A stretch of DNA of 64,000 nt. Source: Deinococcus taeanensis. GTDB taxonomy: Bacteria > Deinococcota > Deinococci > Deinococcales > Deinococcaceae. Both the position numbers and the translations under genes were made by a program. How positions within the stretch are numbered: the stretch's first letter is position 1; each line of letters opens with the position of its first letter. Under the pieces are notes generated by a model. The model saw only the letters and a list, made by a program, of their open reading frames with translations, was not told the DNA's origin and searched no databases. Where the stretch lies: NCBI RefSeq assembly GCF_020229735.1, contig NZ_CP083455.1, positions 1,887,001 through 1,951,000 of the forward strand, written 5' to 3'. Positions 28,024-37,481 of the stretch are shown in pieces.

Positions 28024-28032
28024 TGCTAAAAT
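28024..28032 (+). promoter_or_regulatory. Extended -10 promoter of the pilMNO-W-Q operon
   Basis: TGCTAAAAT is an extended -10 (TG plus TAAAAT). It predicts a start near 28039, leaving a short leader with GGAGGGAG before ATG 28054. The -35 is weak, as is usual for extended -10 promoters. Confidence 0.6.
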
Positions 28033-28053
28033 CCGCGTGACCCTGGAGGGAGA

Positions 28054-29232
28054 ATGTCGAGTTTCCTGAACCGCCTACTGAACCCACGTCCCAACGCCCT
28101 GGGCGTGGAAATTGGCACGAGTGCCATCAAGGTCGTCGCCCTGCGCCCCGGCTCGCCGCCCTCCCTCCAGCACGCCGTGATGGTGCCCACTCCCATCGGC
28201 AGCATGCGCGACGGACTGGTGGTGGAACCGCAGGCCGTTGCCACGGAACTGAAGAACCTGCTCGCCGAGCACCGCATCACCCAGCGGTTCGCCGTGACCG
28301 CCGTCCCCAATCAGGTGGCCGTCACGCGAAACATCATGGTGCCCAAAATGGACCGCAAAGACCTGCAGGAGGCCATCAAGTGGGAAGCGGAACGCTACAT
28401 TCCATACCCGATTGATGACGTCAGCCTGGATTTCGACCTGCTGGACGACCCGGCCAACATCCCCGAGGACGGCCAGATGGAAGTTGTGATCGCTGCGGCG
28501 CCCACCGAGGCCATCGCGCGTCAGGTGGAGGTGCTGCGTCTGGCCGGCCTGGAACCCAGCATTGTGGATCTCAAGTCCTTTGCGTCTCTGCGCGCCCTGC
28601 GGGGGAACCTGCTGGGCGAACACCTCACCAAGAGCACCCTGACCGGCAGCAACTACACCGAATCCGGTGAGGTTGCGCTGGTCATGGAGATCGGAGCAAG
28701 CAGCAGCGTGATCAACCTCGTGCGCGGCGACCGCATCCTGATGGCCCGCAACATCAACGTCTCGGCCGACGACTTCACCACCGCCCTGCAGAAAGCCTTC
28801 GATCTCGACTTCAGCGCGGCCGAGGAGGTCAAGCTGGGGTACGCGACCGCCACGACGCCCACCGAGGACGAGGAGGATCTCCTGAACTTCGACATGGCCC
28901 GCGAGCAGTACTCCCCGGCCCGGGTCTTCGAAGTGGTCCGCCCGGTCCTGGGTGACCTCATCACCGAAATCCGCCGCTCCCTGGAGTTCTACCGGGTGCA
29001 GAGCGGCGACGTCGTCATTGACCGGACCTTCCTCGCGGGCGGCGGCGCGAAACTGCGCGGCCTGGCCGCCGCCATCAGTGACGCTCTGGGGTTCCGGGTG
29101 GAGGTTGCCAGCCCCTGGCTGACCGTGCAGACGGACCAGGCGAACGTGGACACCGGGTACCTGCAGGCCAATGCCCCCGAGTTCACGGTGCCGCTGGGCC
29201 TGGCGCTGCGGGGGGTGACCACCCGTGGTTGA
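28054..29232 (+). CDS. pilM: Type IV pilus assembly protein PilM
   Basis: A 392-residue cytoplasmic actin-like ATPase that docks the N-terminus of PilN and links the pilus motor to the inner-membrane platform. Key features: GVEIGTSAIKVVALR near residue 17 (phosphate 1 type loop), VPKMDRKDLQEAIKWEAERYIPYPIDDV near 93-120, VMEIGASSSVINLV near 211 and FLAGGGAKLRGL near 325. First gene of a five-gene operon. In Thermus and Deinococcus relatives these genes are needed for twitching and DNA uptake. Confidence 0.93.
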   Translation: MSSFLNRLLNPRPNALGVEIGTSAIKVVALRPGSPPSLQHAVMVPTPIGSMRDGLVVEPQAVATELKNLLAEHRITQRFAVTAVPNQVAVTRNIMVPKMDRKDLQEAIKWEAERYIPYPIDDVSLDFDLLDDPANIPEDGQMEVVIAAAPTEAIARQVEVLRLAGLEPSIVDLKSFASLRALRGNLLGEHLTKSTLTGSNYTESGEVALVMEIGASSSVINLVRGDRILMARNINVSADDFTTALQKAFDLDFSAAEEVKLGYATATTPTEDEEDLLNFDMAREQYSPARVFEVVRPVLGDLITEIRRSLEFYRVQSGDVVIDRTFLAGGGAKLRGLAAAISDALGFRVEVASPWLTVQTDQANVDTGYLQANAPEFTVPLGLALRGVTTRG

Positions 29233-29914
29233 AGTCAACCTTCTTCCGCAGCAGTACCGCAAGCAGTCCGAGCCGACCCTGTGGCAGCCTGCAGCTGTGG
29301 CGCTCGTCGTCCTGACCGCCCTGATCATCGGCGGAATCGAGGTTGTCAGCGGCACGCAGATCGGGAACCTGCGCAAGGACATCGACAGCCTGAACGGTGA
29401 GGTGGCCGCCCTGACCCCCGCAGACCGCGAGTTCAGCCAACTGACCCTGGAACGCACGCAACTGACGCAGATCACGGCCATTGCCACGCAGTTGCGTGAC
29501 GCGAAAACCTACTGGACGAACGACCTGGCGGCCTTCACCGCGCAGCTGCCCAGCGGCAGCGGAGTGGCCCTGAGCAGCATGACGATCCGCCCGCTGGACG
29601 CCGGCGCTCTGGGCAGCCTGCAGCAGACCGGGGTGTACAGCGGGAAGAACGTGACGCGGGAGATTGAACTTACCGGCAAGGCCAGCAGCCAGCAGGCCGT
29701 CGTGAATTTCCTCCGGACCTTCGAGAACAACCCCAGCTTCGGCCTGAATTTCCGTAACCTGCAACAGGAAGCGGAGGCCAACGAGTACACCTTCAACGCC
29801 AGCGTCGGTATCGTCCAGGCGGGGACGGCGCCGCAAACGCCCGTGACGCCCGGTGCCACGCCCGCCGCGCCGGCGACCCCGGACACCTCACAGGGAGGCG
29901 GCAATGTTAACTAA
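29225..29914 (+). CDS. pilN: Type IV pilus assembly protein PilN
   Basis: A 229-residue bitopic inner-membrane protein. The N-terminal VEVNLLPQQYR motif (residues 2-12) is the PilM-binding segment. One transmembrane helix follows (about 22-44), then a coiled coil and a ferredoxin-like periplasmic domain (about 90-200), ending in a Pro/Thr/Ala tail. GTG 29225 overlaps the pilM stop by eight bases, indicating coupled translation. Confidence 0.9.
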   Translation: MVEVNLLPQQYRKQSEPTLWQPAAVALVVLTALIIGGIEVVSGTQIGNLRKDIDSLNGEVAALTPADREFSQLTLERTQLTQITAIATQLRDAKTYWTNDLAAFTAQLPSGSGVALSSMTIRPLDAGALGSLQQTGVYSGKNVTREIELTGKASSQQAVVNFLRTFENNPSFGLNFRNLQQEAEANEYTFNASVGIVQAGTAPQTPVTPGATPAAPATPDTSQGGGNVN

Positions 29915-30551
29915 ACTCTCGCCCCGCAACCTGTTCCTGGTGGTGCTGGCCGCCTGCCTGATCACTGCGGCGCTGTGGTACACCATGCGCTTCCAGACCC
30001 GGCAGGCAGAGATTACAGCTCTGAATTCGGAGCTGGAGACCGTACGGTCCCGCGTTACGGTGATGCGGTCTCACGCGCAGGCGCTGCCTGCCCTGCGTGA
30101 AGAGGTCACGAAGCTCAAGGTGCAGCAGGACGAATTTCTGGCCGCCCTGCCCCCCACTGCGAACTACTACAGCATCCTCGACGAGATTCGCCTGAATGCG
30201 GCGGCGGCCGGCGCGGAGATGACCTCCTTCAGTGTCGGGAACGCCACGGCGCCAACGACCCTGCCGGCCGGCGTGCGGCCCATCGCGCTGAACGTGAATG
30301 TGTCCGGCCGGTTCGCCCAGCTGTTCCAGCTGCTGCGGTCGGTGGAGACCATGAGCCGCTTTTCCAACGTGAACAACGTCAGTCTGCAGCTGCCCCAGGC
30401 GGTCAGCCGCGACCCGGTTCTGGAAGGGACCCTGGCGCTCACCGTGTACACCTTTGATCCGAATCAGGCCAGCAGCGCCGCGGCCGGCACGACCCCGCAG
30501 GCTCCAGCCGCGGCGCCTGCTGCGCCGGCCCCGACAGGAGGCACCCAGTGA
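29904..30551 (+). CDS. pilO: Type IV pilus assembly protein PilO
   Basis: A 215-residue bitopic inner-membrane protein that pairs with PilN. One helix (about 9-29), a coiled coil (about 32-72, RQAEITALNSELETVRSRV), then a PilO-type domain with LPPTANYYSILDEIRLNA and FAQLFQLLRSVETMSRFSNV. The tail is Ala/Pro-rich. ATG 29904 overlaps the pilN stop by 11 bases and has GGGAGG upstream. Confidence 0.9.
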   Translation: MLTKLSPRNLFLVVLAACLITAALWYTMRFQTRQAEITALNSELETVRSRVTVMRSHAQALPALREEVTKLKVQQDEFLAALPPTANYYSILDEIRLNAAAAGAEMTSFSVGNATAPTTLPAGVRPIALNVNVSGRFAQLFQLLRSVETMSRFSNVNNVSLQLPQAVSRDPVLEGTLALTVYTFDPNQASSAAAGTTPQAPAAAPAAPAPTGGTQ

Positions 30552-31834
30552 CGCGCGCGCCCGTCAAACTCTCCCGCGAAATGAAACTGCTGCTGGGCCT
30601 GCTGCTGCTCGTGGCGGCCATTGGCCTGTGGTACGTCCTGACCAACAAGGGCAACGACACGGTCACTGACGCTGCGGTGACCCCGCCGGCAGAGACGGTG
30701 CCCGTCACCACGCCAGACGCCACGGGCAAAGGCACGTCGAGCAGCGGCCCGGTCTCAACTGGCGGGGGGCAGGTGGACGTGGAGGTCATTCCGCCCTTCC
30801 CCACCAGTGATCCGGCAACGCCGACTCCGGCTGCTGCGCAGGACGTAGCGCCCACGCCCGGCGGCATCAATCCGGACGGCACGCTCGCCGCGGTGCCTGG
30901 CAACAACCCGTTCCAGCCTCTGCGGATCGACGCTGCGGCCGGGGCCGGTGCTCCAGCCGGCGCGGGGAACAGCAGGTCGGAGACCCTGCCGGCCTCGACC
31001 GCCAGTATTCCCTCCCCGCTCCCCACCGCAAGCGCTCCTGCCGTCACTCCCATTCAGACGGGCGGCGCGTTGGGCCTCTCCCCGCTCCCCGGGTCGTCCG
31101 GCGCGAGCGACACGGTGACAGGCGGAGCCATTCCCGTGCCGACCATTCCTGGCGCAGACGGCAGTTCCAATCCTGTAGTGGTGACGCCCATTGCAACGGG
31201 TGGGACCGTCGCCACGGTGCCCGGAACGCCTGGGACGAGCACGGCCGCCACGGGTGGAACCGGTGTGGTGACGTCGGGCAGCAGTACGCCCACGCCGGTA
31301 ACTCCGGGTGGGGCCACCACCGGTGCGACTATTACGGCGGGCACGCCTGCAGCGCTCCCAGGCGCCCGGCCGGCGCCCGCTCCAGCACCTGCCCCAGTGG
31401 CTGGCGTGAGTGTGCCCAGCGTGACCCGCCTGCCCGGCACCACGGCAGCTGGTCTCACTGCGGGAACCACGCCGGGGAACGCCACCGGGAATGGTGCTGC
31501 GACAGGGTCAGCTGGTGCGCTGCCCACAACGGTTCCAACGCCTGGCACGCCGGATGTCATTACGGAAGTTGGCAGCGATCTTACGGGGACTCCTGGCACT
31601 GTGAGTGGCGCCAGCGCCCTGGACTCCTTCGTGCAGTCTCAGGGGCTCGCGTTCAACGCCGTGGTTCTGGGTCCGGTCAACACGGCGATCTTCCGCAGCA
31701 AGGACGGGTTCGTGGTCGTGTCGGTCGGGCAGAACCTGCCGGATTCTCCGGTGACCGTCAAGGAAGTAACCGCCACCAGCGCCACCCTGAGCCTGGGCAA
31801 CGACTCGAAGATCCTCGAACTGGATAAAAGGTGA
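30548..31834 (+). CDS. PilW/PilP-like pilus protein with a long low-complexity linker
   Basis: A 428-residue protein in the position of Thermus PilW or proteobacterial PilP. It has a single N-terminal helix (about 13-31, LLLGLLLLVAAIGLWYVL), a linker of about 300 residues rich in Thr, Pro, Gly and Ala containing NNPFQPLRI near 118, and a small C-terminal domain (about 355-428) with FNAVVLGPVNTAIFRSKDGFVVVSVG. The C-terminal domain resembles the HR-type domain of PilP that contacts the secretin. GTG 30548 overlaps the pilO stop by four bases. Role inferred mainly from position: bridging PilN/O and PilQ. Confidence 0.7.
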   Translation: MTRAPVKLSREMKLLLGLLLLVAAIGLWYVLTNKGNDTVTDAAVTPPAETVPVTTPDATGKGTSSSGPVSTGGGQVDVEVIPPFPTSDPATPTPAAAQDVAPTPGGINPDGTLAAVPGNNPFQPLRIDAAAGAGAPAGAGNSRSETLPASTASIPSPLPTASAPAVTPIQTGGALGLSPLPGSSGASDTVTGGAIPVPTIPGADGSSNPVVVTPIATGGTVATVPGTPGTSTAATGGTGVVTSGSSTPTPVTPGGATTGATITAGTPAALPGARPAPAPAPAPVAGVSVPSVTRLPGTTAAGLTAGTTPGNATGNGAATGSAGALPTTVPTPGTPDVITEVGSDLTGTPGTVSGASALDSFVQSQGLAFNAVVLGPVNTAIFRSKDGFVVVSVGQNLPDSPVTVKEVTATSATLSLGNDSKILELDKR

Positions 31835-31837
31835 GCC

Positions 31838-33838
31838 ATGACTAAACGCTTTGCTTCTCTCCTGCTGACCGCCGCGCTGGGCATGGCCGCCGCGCAGACG
31901 CCTTCCCTGCCCGCCCAGACCAGCGTGGCTGACCCGGCTCTCTCTCAGGCCAGTGTCACTGTGGAAATCGGCCGGTACGGTGGACCGCTTTCCAGTCTGC
32001 TGGGCGCCCTGGCCAAAGCGGCCGGTTACGGGCTGATCCTGGATACGAACGTGGACGCTCTGCCTGCCGCGGGCGGCACCACGAGTGTCACCGACGCTCA
32101 GGCTGCAGGTGCGGCCACGTCGTCAGCGGGCACGGCACGCCCGGTGATCTACTCCTTCCAGAACAAACCTTTCAATGAAGTGTGGCCGCTGCTGATGGAC
32201 GTGTACGGCCTGAGCTATGACGTGATCAGCCTCGCCGGGCAGCCGGTGCTGCGGGTCAGTAACACGCCCATCCAGCGGACCGTGACCCTGCGGAACGCGG
32301 ACGCCACGCAGGCGGCGCAGCAGGTGAAGCTGTTCTTCGGGACGCCCACTTACAGCGAAACGCCCCAGAAGGACGCGCAGGGCAACACCGTCGGGATGAC
32401 CCGCGCGCTGGTGGACGTGAAGCTCGACTCGGCCACGCTGCGCATCGTGCCGGATGTGCGCAGCAACTCGGTGATTGTCCGCGGCACGAACAAGGAAGTG
32501 GCTGAAGTGACCCGCCTGCTCACCCAGCTCGACAGCACGCCGGGTGCCAGCACCACGGCCACCGCCGCGACCACCACCACGGAATCGCAGACGGTGCAGC
32601 GCGTGTACGCCGTGCGGGGCGCACAGGCGGACATCGTGGCCCTGCTGGCCGCGCAGTACCCGGGTCTGAAGGTCACGCCCGTCGGGCAGACTGGTCAGCT
32701 GGTGGTCACCGGACCTCAGAACCAGCTGGACGCCGCCCTGACCCTGTTGGGCCAGGTGGACCGGCCCGCACCGGCGGTCGCGGGCGCTCAGATCACCCAG
32801 CGGGTCTTCCAGCTGGTGAATGCCAGCGCTGAGGAGGTCAAGGCCACGCTGGAGGGGACCCTGGCCCGTGAAGTGACTGGCAGCTCGCCGGCCCTGGCCA
32901 ACGTGCCGGTGAATGCCACGGACGCCAACGGCACGGCGGTGACCGTTACCGTGCCCACGACCCAGACGTCGGCGGCGCAGGCAACGACGACCGCTCCGGC
33001 GCCCGCCTCTTCGGCGCCGGGGGCCACGATCATCGCGGACAAACGCACGAATACCCTGATCGTGCGCGGCACGGCCGAGCAGGTGGCGCAGATCGCCGAT
33101 CTGATTCCGCAGTTGGATCTGCGCGTCCCGCAGATCAACGTGCAGGTCCGCATTCAGGAGATCACGGACACGGCGGCGCGCAGCCTGGGCGTGAACCTGA
33201 AAGCCGGGTTCGGTGGGTTCAATGTCACCACGGGCAGCAACGGCCTGGGGCTGTCGTTCGACCCGACGCAGAGCCTGGTGGGCTTCAACCTCGGCGCCAC
33301 GCTGAACACCCTGCAGAACCAGGGCCTCAGCAAGAGCGTGTACGACGGCAGCATCACCATGCAGAGCGGCCAGCGGGCGCTGGGCAGCAGTGGGCCGCAG
33401 AATGCGTCGGGCAGCGCGGCAGCCAACATCAAGAGCGGGGGGCGCCTGGAGATCACGATTCCGTCCAGCGCCGGGAACATCCAGCGTCAGATTGACTACG
33501 GCGTGAACCTCGACTTCTTCGATCCTCAGGTGGCACCGGACGGCACCGTGACCCTGCGTGTACGCGGACAGGTGAACGCCCTTCAGACAGCGGTGACGGC
33601 CTCCACACTGCCCAATCTGCTGCAGTTCACGAACAGCGAGGCGCAGACCACGCTGACCTTCAAGAGCGGCCAGACGCTGCTGCTCAGCGGGCTGCTGTCG
33701 ACGAAGGAATCCACCACGAATGCCGGGGTTCCGTTCCTGTCGAGCATTCCCGTCGTGGGCGCCTTGTTCGGAACGCAGACCACGCAGAAACAGCAGTCAC
33801 AGCTGCTGGTCGTGATCACCGGCACGGTCGTCCGCTAG
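31838..33838 (+). CDS. pilQ: Type IV pilus secretin PilQ
   Basis: A 666-residue outer-membrane channel for the pilus and for incoming DNA. Signal peptide ends near residue 20 (MTKRFASLLLTAALGMAAAQ). Periplasmic N-domains occupy about 40-430, with repeated secretin-N modules: SVIVRGTNKEVAEVTRLLTQLD, QLVVTGPQNQLDAALTLLGQVD and TLIVRGTAEQVAQIADLIPQLD. The secretin domain starts near 425 with VPQINVQVRIQEI and ends with the hallmark GVPFLSSIPVVGALFGTQ and LLVVITGTVVR. Thr/Ala-rich spacers between modules. Last gene of the operon, followed by a terminator with a T-run. Confidence 0.93.
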   Translation: MTKRFASLLLTAALGMAAAQTPSLPAQTSVADPALSQASVTVEIGRYGGPLSSLLGALAKAAGYGLILDTNVDALPAAGGTTSVTDAQAAGAATSSAGTARPVIYSFQNKPFNEVWPLLMDVYGLSYDVISLAGQPVLRVSNTPIQRTVTLRNADATQAAQQVKLFFGTPTYSETPQKDAQGNTVGMTRALVDVKLDSATLRIVPDVRSNSVIVRGTNKEVAEVTRLLTQLDSTPGASTTATAATTTTESQTVQRVYAVRGAQADIVALLAAQYPGLKVTPVGQTGQLVVTGPQNQLDAALTLLGQVDRPAPAVAGAQITQRVFQLVNASAEEVKATLEGTLAREVTGSSPALANVPVNATDANGTAVTVTVPTTQTSAAQATTTAPAPASSAPGATIIADKRTNTLIVRGTAEQVAQIADLIPQLDLRVPQINVQVRIQEITDTAARSLGVNLKAGFGGFNVTTGSNGLGLSFDPTQSLVGFNLGATLNTLQNQGLSKSVYDGSITMQSGQRALGSSGPQNASGSAAANIKSGGRLEITIPSSAGNIQRQIDYGVNLDFFDPQVAPDGTVTLRVRGQVNALQTAVTASTLPNLLQFTNSEAQTTLTFKSGQTLLLSGLLSTKESTTNAGVPFLSSIPVVGALFGTQTTQKQQSQLLVVITGTVVR

Positions 33839-33857
33839 GCACTTCACCGGTTCATTG

Positions 33858-33889
33858 CTCGCCCTTCCGTGTGAAGGGCGAGTTTGTTT
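33858..33889 (+). terminator. Rho-independent terminator of the pilus operon
   Basis: CTCGCCCTTC (33858-33867) and GAAGGGCGAG (33873-33882) pair perfectly with a five-base loop, followed by TTTGTTT. One of the few textbook terminators in the window. Confidence 0.92.
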
Positions 33890-33923
33890 GTGCAGGGACG
33901 CCGGGGCGGGGGCGGGCAGGCGC

Positions 33924-33929
33924 TACAGT
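33924..33929 (+). promoter_or_regulatory. -10 element of aroC
   Basis: TACAGT ends eight bases before ATG 33938. Confidence 0.5.
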
Positions 33930-33937
33930 CTCTGGGA

Positions 33938-35086
33938 ATGAGGTACCTGACCGCTGGTGAATCGCACGGGCCGCAACTGACGGCCATCATTGAGGGCCTC
34001 CCCTCCCAGCTGCCGTTGGGCAAGGAAGATATTGATCCGTGGCTCCGGAAACGTCAGGGCGGGTATGGCCGGGGTCGGCGCATGATCATCGAGACCGATG
34101 AGGCGGACATCCTCAGCGGCGTGCGGGCCGGCCGGACGACGGGGGCGCCTGTGACGCTGGCCATCGCGAACCGGGACCACCGGAACTGGACGGAGATCAT
34201 GTCCCCGGAGCCGGGCGGGGAGCCGCGGAAGAAGGCGCTGACGGACGCGCGCCCTGGGCACGCGGACCTGACAGGGGGCGTCAAGTACCGGCACAAGGAC
34301 CTGCGGGACGTGCTGGAGCGCGCCTCGGCACGGGAAACTGCGGCGCGGGTGGCGGTGGGCAGCGTCGCGCTGAAGCTGCTGGCCGAGCTGGGCGTGGAGG
34401 GCGCAAATTACGTGTCGAGCCTTGCGGGGATCGAGACGCGCGTGCCGTTCGCGTGGGAGGCGCTGGACGCCATCGAGAACAGTGACCTGCGAACGCCGGA
34501 TGAGGACGCGGCCGCCCTGATGCGCGAGCGGATTGATCAGGCGAAGAGGGACGGGGATACGCTGGGCGGCATTCTGGAGGTGCGCTTCCGGGGGCTGCCG
34601 GTGGGGCTGGGCAGTTTTGTGCATTACGACCGGAAGCTCGACGGGCGGATTGCGCAGGCGGCCCTAAGTGTTCAGGCGATGAAGGGCGTGGAGATCGGCC
34701 GGGCGTTCGAGAATGCGGTGAAGCCAGGGAGCAGCGTGCATGACCCGGTGTACTACCGGGACGGAACGTACGCGCGCGACACGAACGGCGCGGGCGGCCT
34801 GGAAGCCGGCATGACGAACGGTGAGGAACTGATCGTGCGCGTCGCGATGAAGCCGATCGCGACGCTGATGAAGCCGTTGCCGACCGTTAACGTGGTGACG
34901 CACGCGGCGTCCGACGCCGCCCGGGAACGCAGTGACACGACGGCCGTGCCGGCGGCCGGGGTGATTCTGCAGTGCGTGATCGGGTGGGTGCTGGCCGAGG
35001 CGATGCTGGAGAAGTTCGGTGGGGACACGCTGCCGGAGTTGCAGGAGCGCGTGGTGGCCGCGCGGGCGTACGCGCAGAGCTACTGA
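33938..35086 (+). CDS. aroC: Chorismate synthase
   Basis: A 382-residue FMN-dependent cytoplasmic enzyme that converts EPSP to chorismate. Signatures: LTAGESHGPQL near residue 4, RPGHADLTGGVKYRHKDLRDVLERASARETAARVA near 105-140 and the C-terminal ERSDTTAVPAAGVILQ. ATG 33938 gives the family N-terminus MRYLTAGESHG and has its own -10. It leads the cluster aroC-aroK-aroB-aroQ. Confidence 0.95.
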   Translation: MRYLTAGESHGPQLTAIIEGLPSQLPLGKEDIDPWLRKRQGGYGRGRRMIIETDEADILSGVRAGRTTGAPVTLAIANRDHRNWTEIMSPEPGGEPRKKALTDARPGHADLTGGVKYRHKDLRDVLERASARETAARVAVGSVALKLLAELGVEGANYVSSLAGIETRVPFAWEALDAIENSDLRTPDEDAAALMRERIDQAKRDGDTLGGILEVRFRGLPVGLGSFVHYDRKLDGRIAQAALSVQAMKGVEIGRAFENAVKPGSSVHDPVYYRDGTYARDTNGAGGLEAGMTNGEELIVRVAMKPIATLMKPLPTVNVVTHAASDAARERSDTTAVPAAGVILQCVIGWVLAEAMLEKFGGDTLPELQERVVAARAYAQSY

Positions 35087-35242
35087 GGCGCGGGGCATGC
35101 TGAGCGACACTGAGGGGTCCCGCTGGGCCCGCAGTCTGACTGTGTTCCGCGCCGGCCTGGAGCCGGGGCTTCAGGGGCATCTGCGCGACGTTCCTGAAGA
35201 TGGGATCGGGGGACGCGTCACGCCGCGTCTGGAGGATTCCCG

Positions 35243-35248
35243 TACACT
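35243..35248 (+). promoter_or_regulatory. -10 element of aroK
   Basis: TACACT ends seven bases before ATG 35256, suggesting aroK has its own leaderless promoter. Confidence 0.5.
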
Positions 35249-35255
35249 GTCCCCC

Positions 35256-35873
35256 ATGTTCAGTTCCGGCCTCATTGAGCGCCCTGTGTCGTGGGTGGCG
35301 CTGGCCGGCTTCATGGGAACGGGCAAAAGCCGCATCGGGTGGGAGCTGTCACGGGCCCTGGCGCTGCACTTCGTGGACACCGACAAGCTGATCACGCGGG
35401 TGGTGGGCAAGAGCATCCCTGAGGTGTTCGCGCAGGAGGGTGAGGGGTACTTCCGGGCGTGCGAACAGGAGGTCGTGCACCGCGTGACGCGGCTGGAGCA
35501 CGCGGTCATCAGTCTGGGCGGCGGCACCTTCATTCAGGAGGAGAACCGGCGCACGCTGCTGGAGCGCGGCCCGGTGGTGGTGTTGTGGGCCACGCCGGAA
35601 ACGATCTACCAGCGGACGAAACACAGTGACCGGCCTCTGCTGCGCGTGGAGGATCCGCTGTCGAAGATCCGCACGCTGATGGATGAGCGCGCCCCGGTGT
35701 ACCGGCAGGGCACCATTCACGTGCACAGCGACGGGCGGCCCAGCGAGGAGATCGTGGAGGAGATCATCGAGCGGCTGTGGACGTGGGCGGATGCCCAGCA
35801 CGCCTGGGCTGGCGGCGGAACGGACCTTGAAGGTGCAGACAGTGTCGCCCTGGAGTACCGTGCGTCGGATTGA
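35256..35873 (+). CDS. aroK: Shikimate kinase
   Basis: A 205-residue cytoplasmic kinase making shikimate 3-phosphate. Walker A is [11 protein letters not shown] near residue 18, shikimate-binding VDTDKLI near 40, GGGTF near 88 and the lid [13 protein letters not shown] near 127-139. The frame runs back to an ATG at 35098, which would add 53 residues with no family match, so ATG 35256 is preferred because of its -10. The last 32 bases overlap the aroB start. Confidence 0.92.
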   Translation: MFSSGLIERPVSWVALAGFMGTGKSRIGWELSRALALHFVDTDKLITRVVGKSIPEVFAQEGEGYFRACEQEVVHRVTRLEHAVISLGGGTFIQEENRRTLLERGPVVVLWATPETIYQRTKHSDRPLLRVEDPLSKIRTLMDERAPVYRQGTIHVHSDGRPSEEIVEEIIERLWTWADAQHAWAGGGTDLEGADSVALEYRASD

Positions 35874-36915
35874 GGTGGGGGGCGCCGCACCGTATGGGGT
35901 TGAGGTCGGTGCGGGGGTCCTGGACGGGGCCCGTCCGTCCGAACGGCAGGTCGCGCTGATTCACCCGGTGGACCTTCCCGCGGCCCTGGTGGCGCGGGTT
36001 CAGTCGGTGCTGAGCCCGGTGCTGACCGTGCCGGTCCCGGCGCGGGATGACTGCAAGACGCTGGCTGTGTTCTCGGACGTGCTGTCGCGGCTGGCCCAGG
36101 TGAACCTGCCGCGTGACGGCGCAGTGGTGGGGCTGGGGGGCGGCGCCGCCACGGACCTGGCCGGCTTCGTGGCGGCCAGTTATCTGCGGGGCGTGGCGTT
36201 CTACACCATGCCGACGACGCTGCTCGGCATGGTGGACGCGGCGGTGGGGGGCAAGACCGGCGTGAACCTGCCGGAAGGCAAGAATCTGGTGGGGGCGTTC
36301 TGGCCGCCGCGCGCGGTGTGGTGTGACACGACCACCCTTACCACGCTGCCTGAGGCGGTGTTCCGGGAGGGGGCCGCCGAGGCGTTCAAGCACGGGCTGA
36401 TCAGCGATCCCAGCCTGCTTGACCGGGTGACAGCGCCCGGGTTCCGGCCGGGCGGCCCGGGGCTGGAGGACACGCTGGCCGACGCTATCGCTGTGAAGGC
36501 GGGCGTGGTGACGCGGGACCTGACTGAGCAGGGCGAGCGGGCCTTCCTGAATTTCGGTCACACCCTGGCGCATGCCCTGGAGGCCGTGACCGACCACGCG
36601 GTCCCCCACGGAGAGGCAGTGGCGTACGGAATGCACTACGCCGCGCGGCTGTCCCGGGCACTGGGAGGCGCGGACCTGACGCGGCGTACCCGCGCGTTCC
36701 TGGTGTGGCAGCGGCCGGCGCCGCTGCCGGCCGTGACCTTTGAGGAGGCGAGGACGTTCATGGCGCGTGACAAGAAGGCCGACGCGGACGGCGTGCGGTT
36801 CGTGCTGCTGCGTGACCTGGCCCAGCCGTACCTGACCCGTGTTCCTGAGGCGCAACTGCGCGCCGTGTTCCAGGCCTGGCAGGCTGACCTGCGGGAGCTG
36901 AACCTGCTGGCGTAG
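35842..36915 (+). CDS. aroB: 3-dehydroquinate synthase
   Basis: A 357-residue NAD- and metal-dependent cytoplasmic enzyme that cyclises DAHP to 3-dehydroquinate. Visible: the NAD site [21 protein letters not shown] near residue 94, [18 protein letters not shown] near 124, metal-ligand Glu and His in [12 protein letters not shown] near 175 and in [11 protein letters not shown] and [12 protein letters not shown]. Start uncertain: GTG 35842 has AAGGTG six bases upstream, while GTG 35860 has GGAG and also gives a typical N-terminus. Overlaps aroK, so translation is coupled. Confidence 0.93.
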   Translation: MSPWSTVRRIEVGGAAPYGVEVGAGVLDGARPSERQVALIHPVDLPAALVARVQSVLSPVLTVPVPARDDCKTLAVFSDVLSRLAQVNLPRDGAVVGLGGGAATDLAGFVAASYLRGVAFYTMPTTLLGMVDAAVGGKTGVNLPEGKNLVGAFWPPRAVWCDTTTLTTLPEAVFREGAAEAFKHGLISDPSLLDRVTAPGFRPGGPGLEDTLADAIAVKAGVVTRDLTEQGERAFLNFGHTLAHALEAVTDHAVPHGEAVAYGMHYAARLSRALGGADLTRRTRAFLVWQRPAPLPAVTFEEARTFMARDKKADADGVRFVLLRDLAQPYLTRVPEAQLRAVFQAWQADLRELNLLA

Positions 36916-36967
36916 GCCCGGGGGGCACGCCTGCACAATCCCTGTGCGCACCGCGGCGGACGGGCGG

Positions 36968-36973
36968 TACGCT
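36968..36973 (+). promoter_or_regulatory. -10 element of aroQ
   Basis: TACGCT ends six bases before ATG 36980. Confidence 0.5.
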
Positions 36974-36979
36974 GCGGGT

Positions 36980-37411
36980 ATGCTGCTCGTGTTGAATGGC
37001 CCGAACCTGAACCGCCTCGGCCTGCGGGAACCTGGTGTGTACGGCTCTCAGACGCTGGAGGACCTGGAGCGCCAGTGTGAGGCGTGGGGCGCGGAGCTGG
37101 GTGAGTCGGTCACGTGCCGGCAGAGCAACTACGAGGGGCAGCTGGTGGAGTGGGTGCAGGACGCCGAGGAGCACGGCTTTACAGGCATCGTCCTGAATCC
37201 TGGGGCGCTGACCCATTACAGTTATGCGCTGCGGGACGCCATCGCAGGGCAGCGGGTGCCGGTGGTGGAGGTGCACATCAGTAATGTGGACGCCCGCGAG
37301 GAGTTCCGGCACCGGAGTGTGACGGCTGCCGTGTGCCGCGGCAAGATCAGCGGTCTGGGCTTTCTGGGGTACCGCCTCGGCATGGAAGCGCTGGTGGAAT
37401 CGCGCACGTGA
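36980..37411 (+). CDS. aroQ: 3-dehydroquinate dehydratase, type II
   Basis: A 143-residue dodecameric cytoplasmic enzyme that dehydrates 3-dehydroquinate. All signatures are present: LNGPNLNRLGLREPGVYG near residue 5 with the catalytic Tyr, QSNYEGQLVEWV, LNPGALTHYSYALRDA and VEVHISNVDAREEFRHRS with the catalytic His. Fourth shikimate gene in the cluster, with a separate leaderless promoter. Confidence 0.95.
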   Translation: MLLVLNGPNLNRLGLREPGVYGSQTLEDLERQCEAWGAELGESVTCRQSNYEGQLVEWVQDAEEHGFTGIVLNPGALTHYSYALRDAIAGQRVPVVEVHISNVDAREEFRHRSVTAAVCRGKISGLGFLGYRLGMEALVESRT

Positions 37412-37445
37412 ATGGGTCCGGCGCCCGGAGGGGCGAGGGCTGTGC

Positions 37446-37475
37446 TTGCCGGACCCTGCTCTTATCTGATACCCT
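37446..37475 (+). promoter_or_regulatory. Promoter of rplM-rpsI
   Basis: TTGCCG (37446-37451), an 18-base spacer and TACCCT (37470-37475), with TG in the extended -10 position. It predicts a leader of about 120 bases. Confidence 0.6.
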
Positions 37476-37481
37476 TGCCTT

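Noticed and set aside
35098..35255. N-terminal extension of aroK from ATG 35098
   Set aside because: The 53 extra residues do not match the family, and a -10 sits seven bases before ATG 35256.
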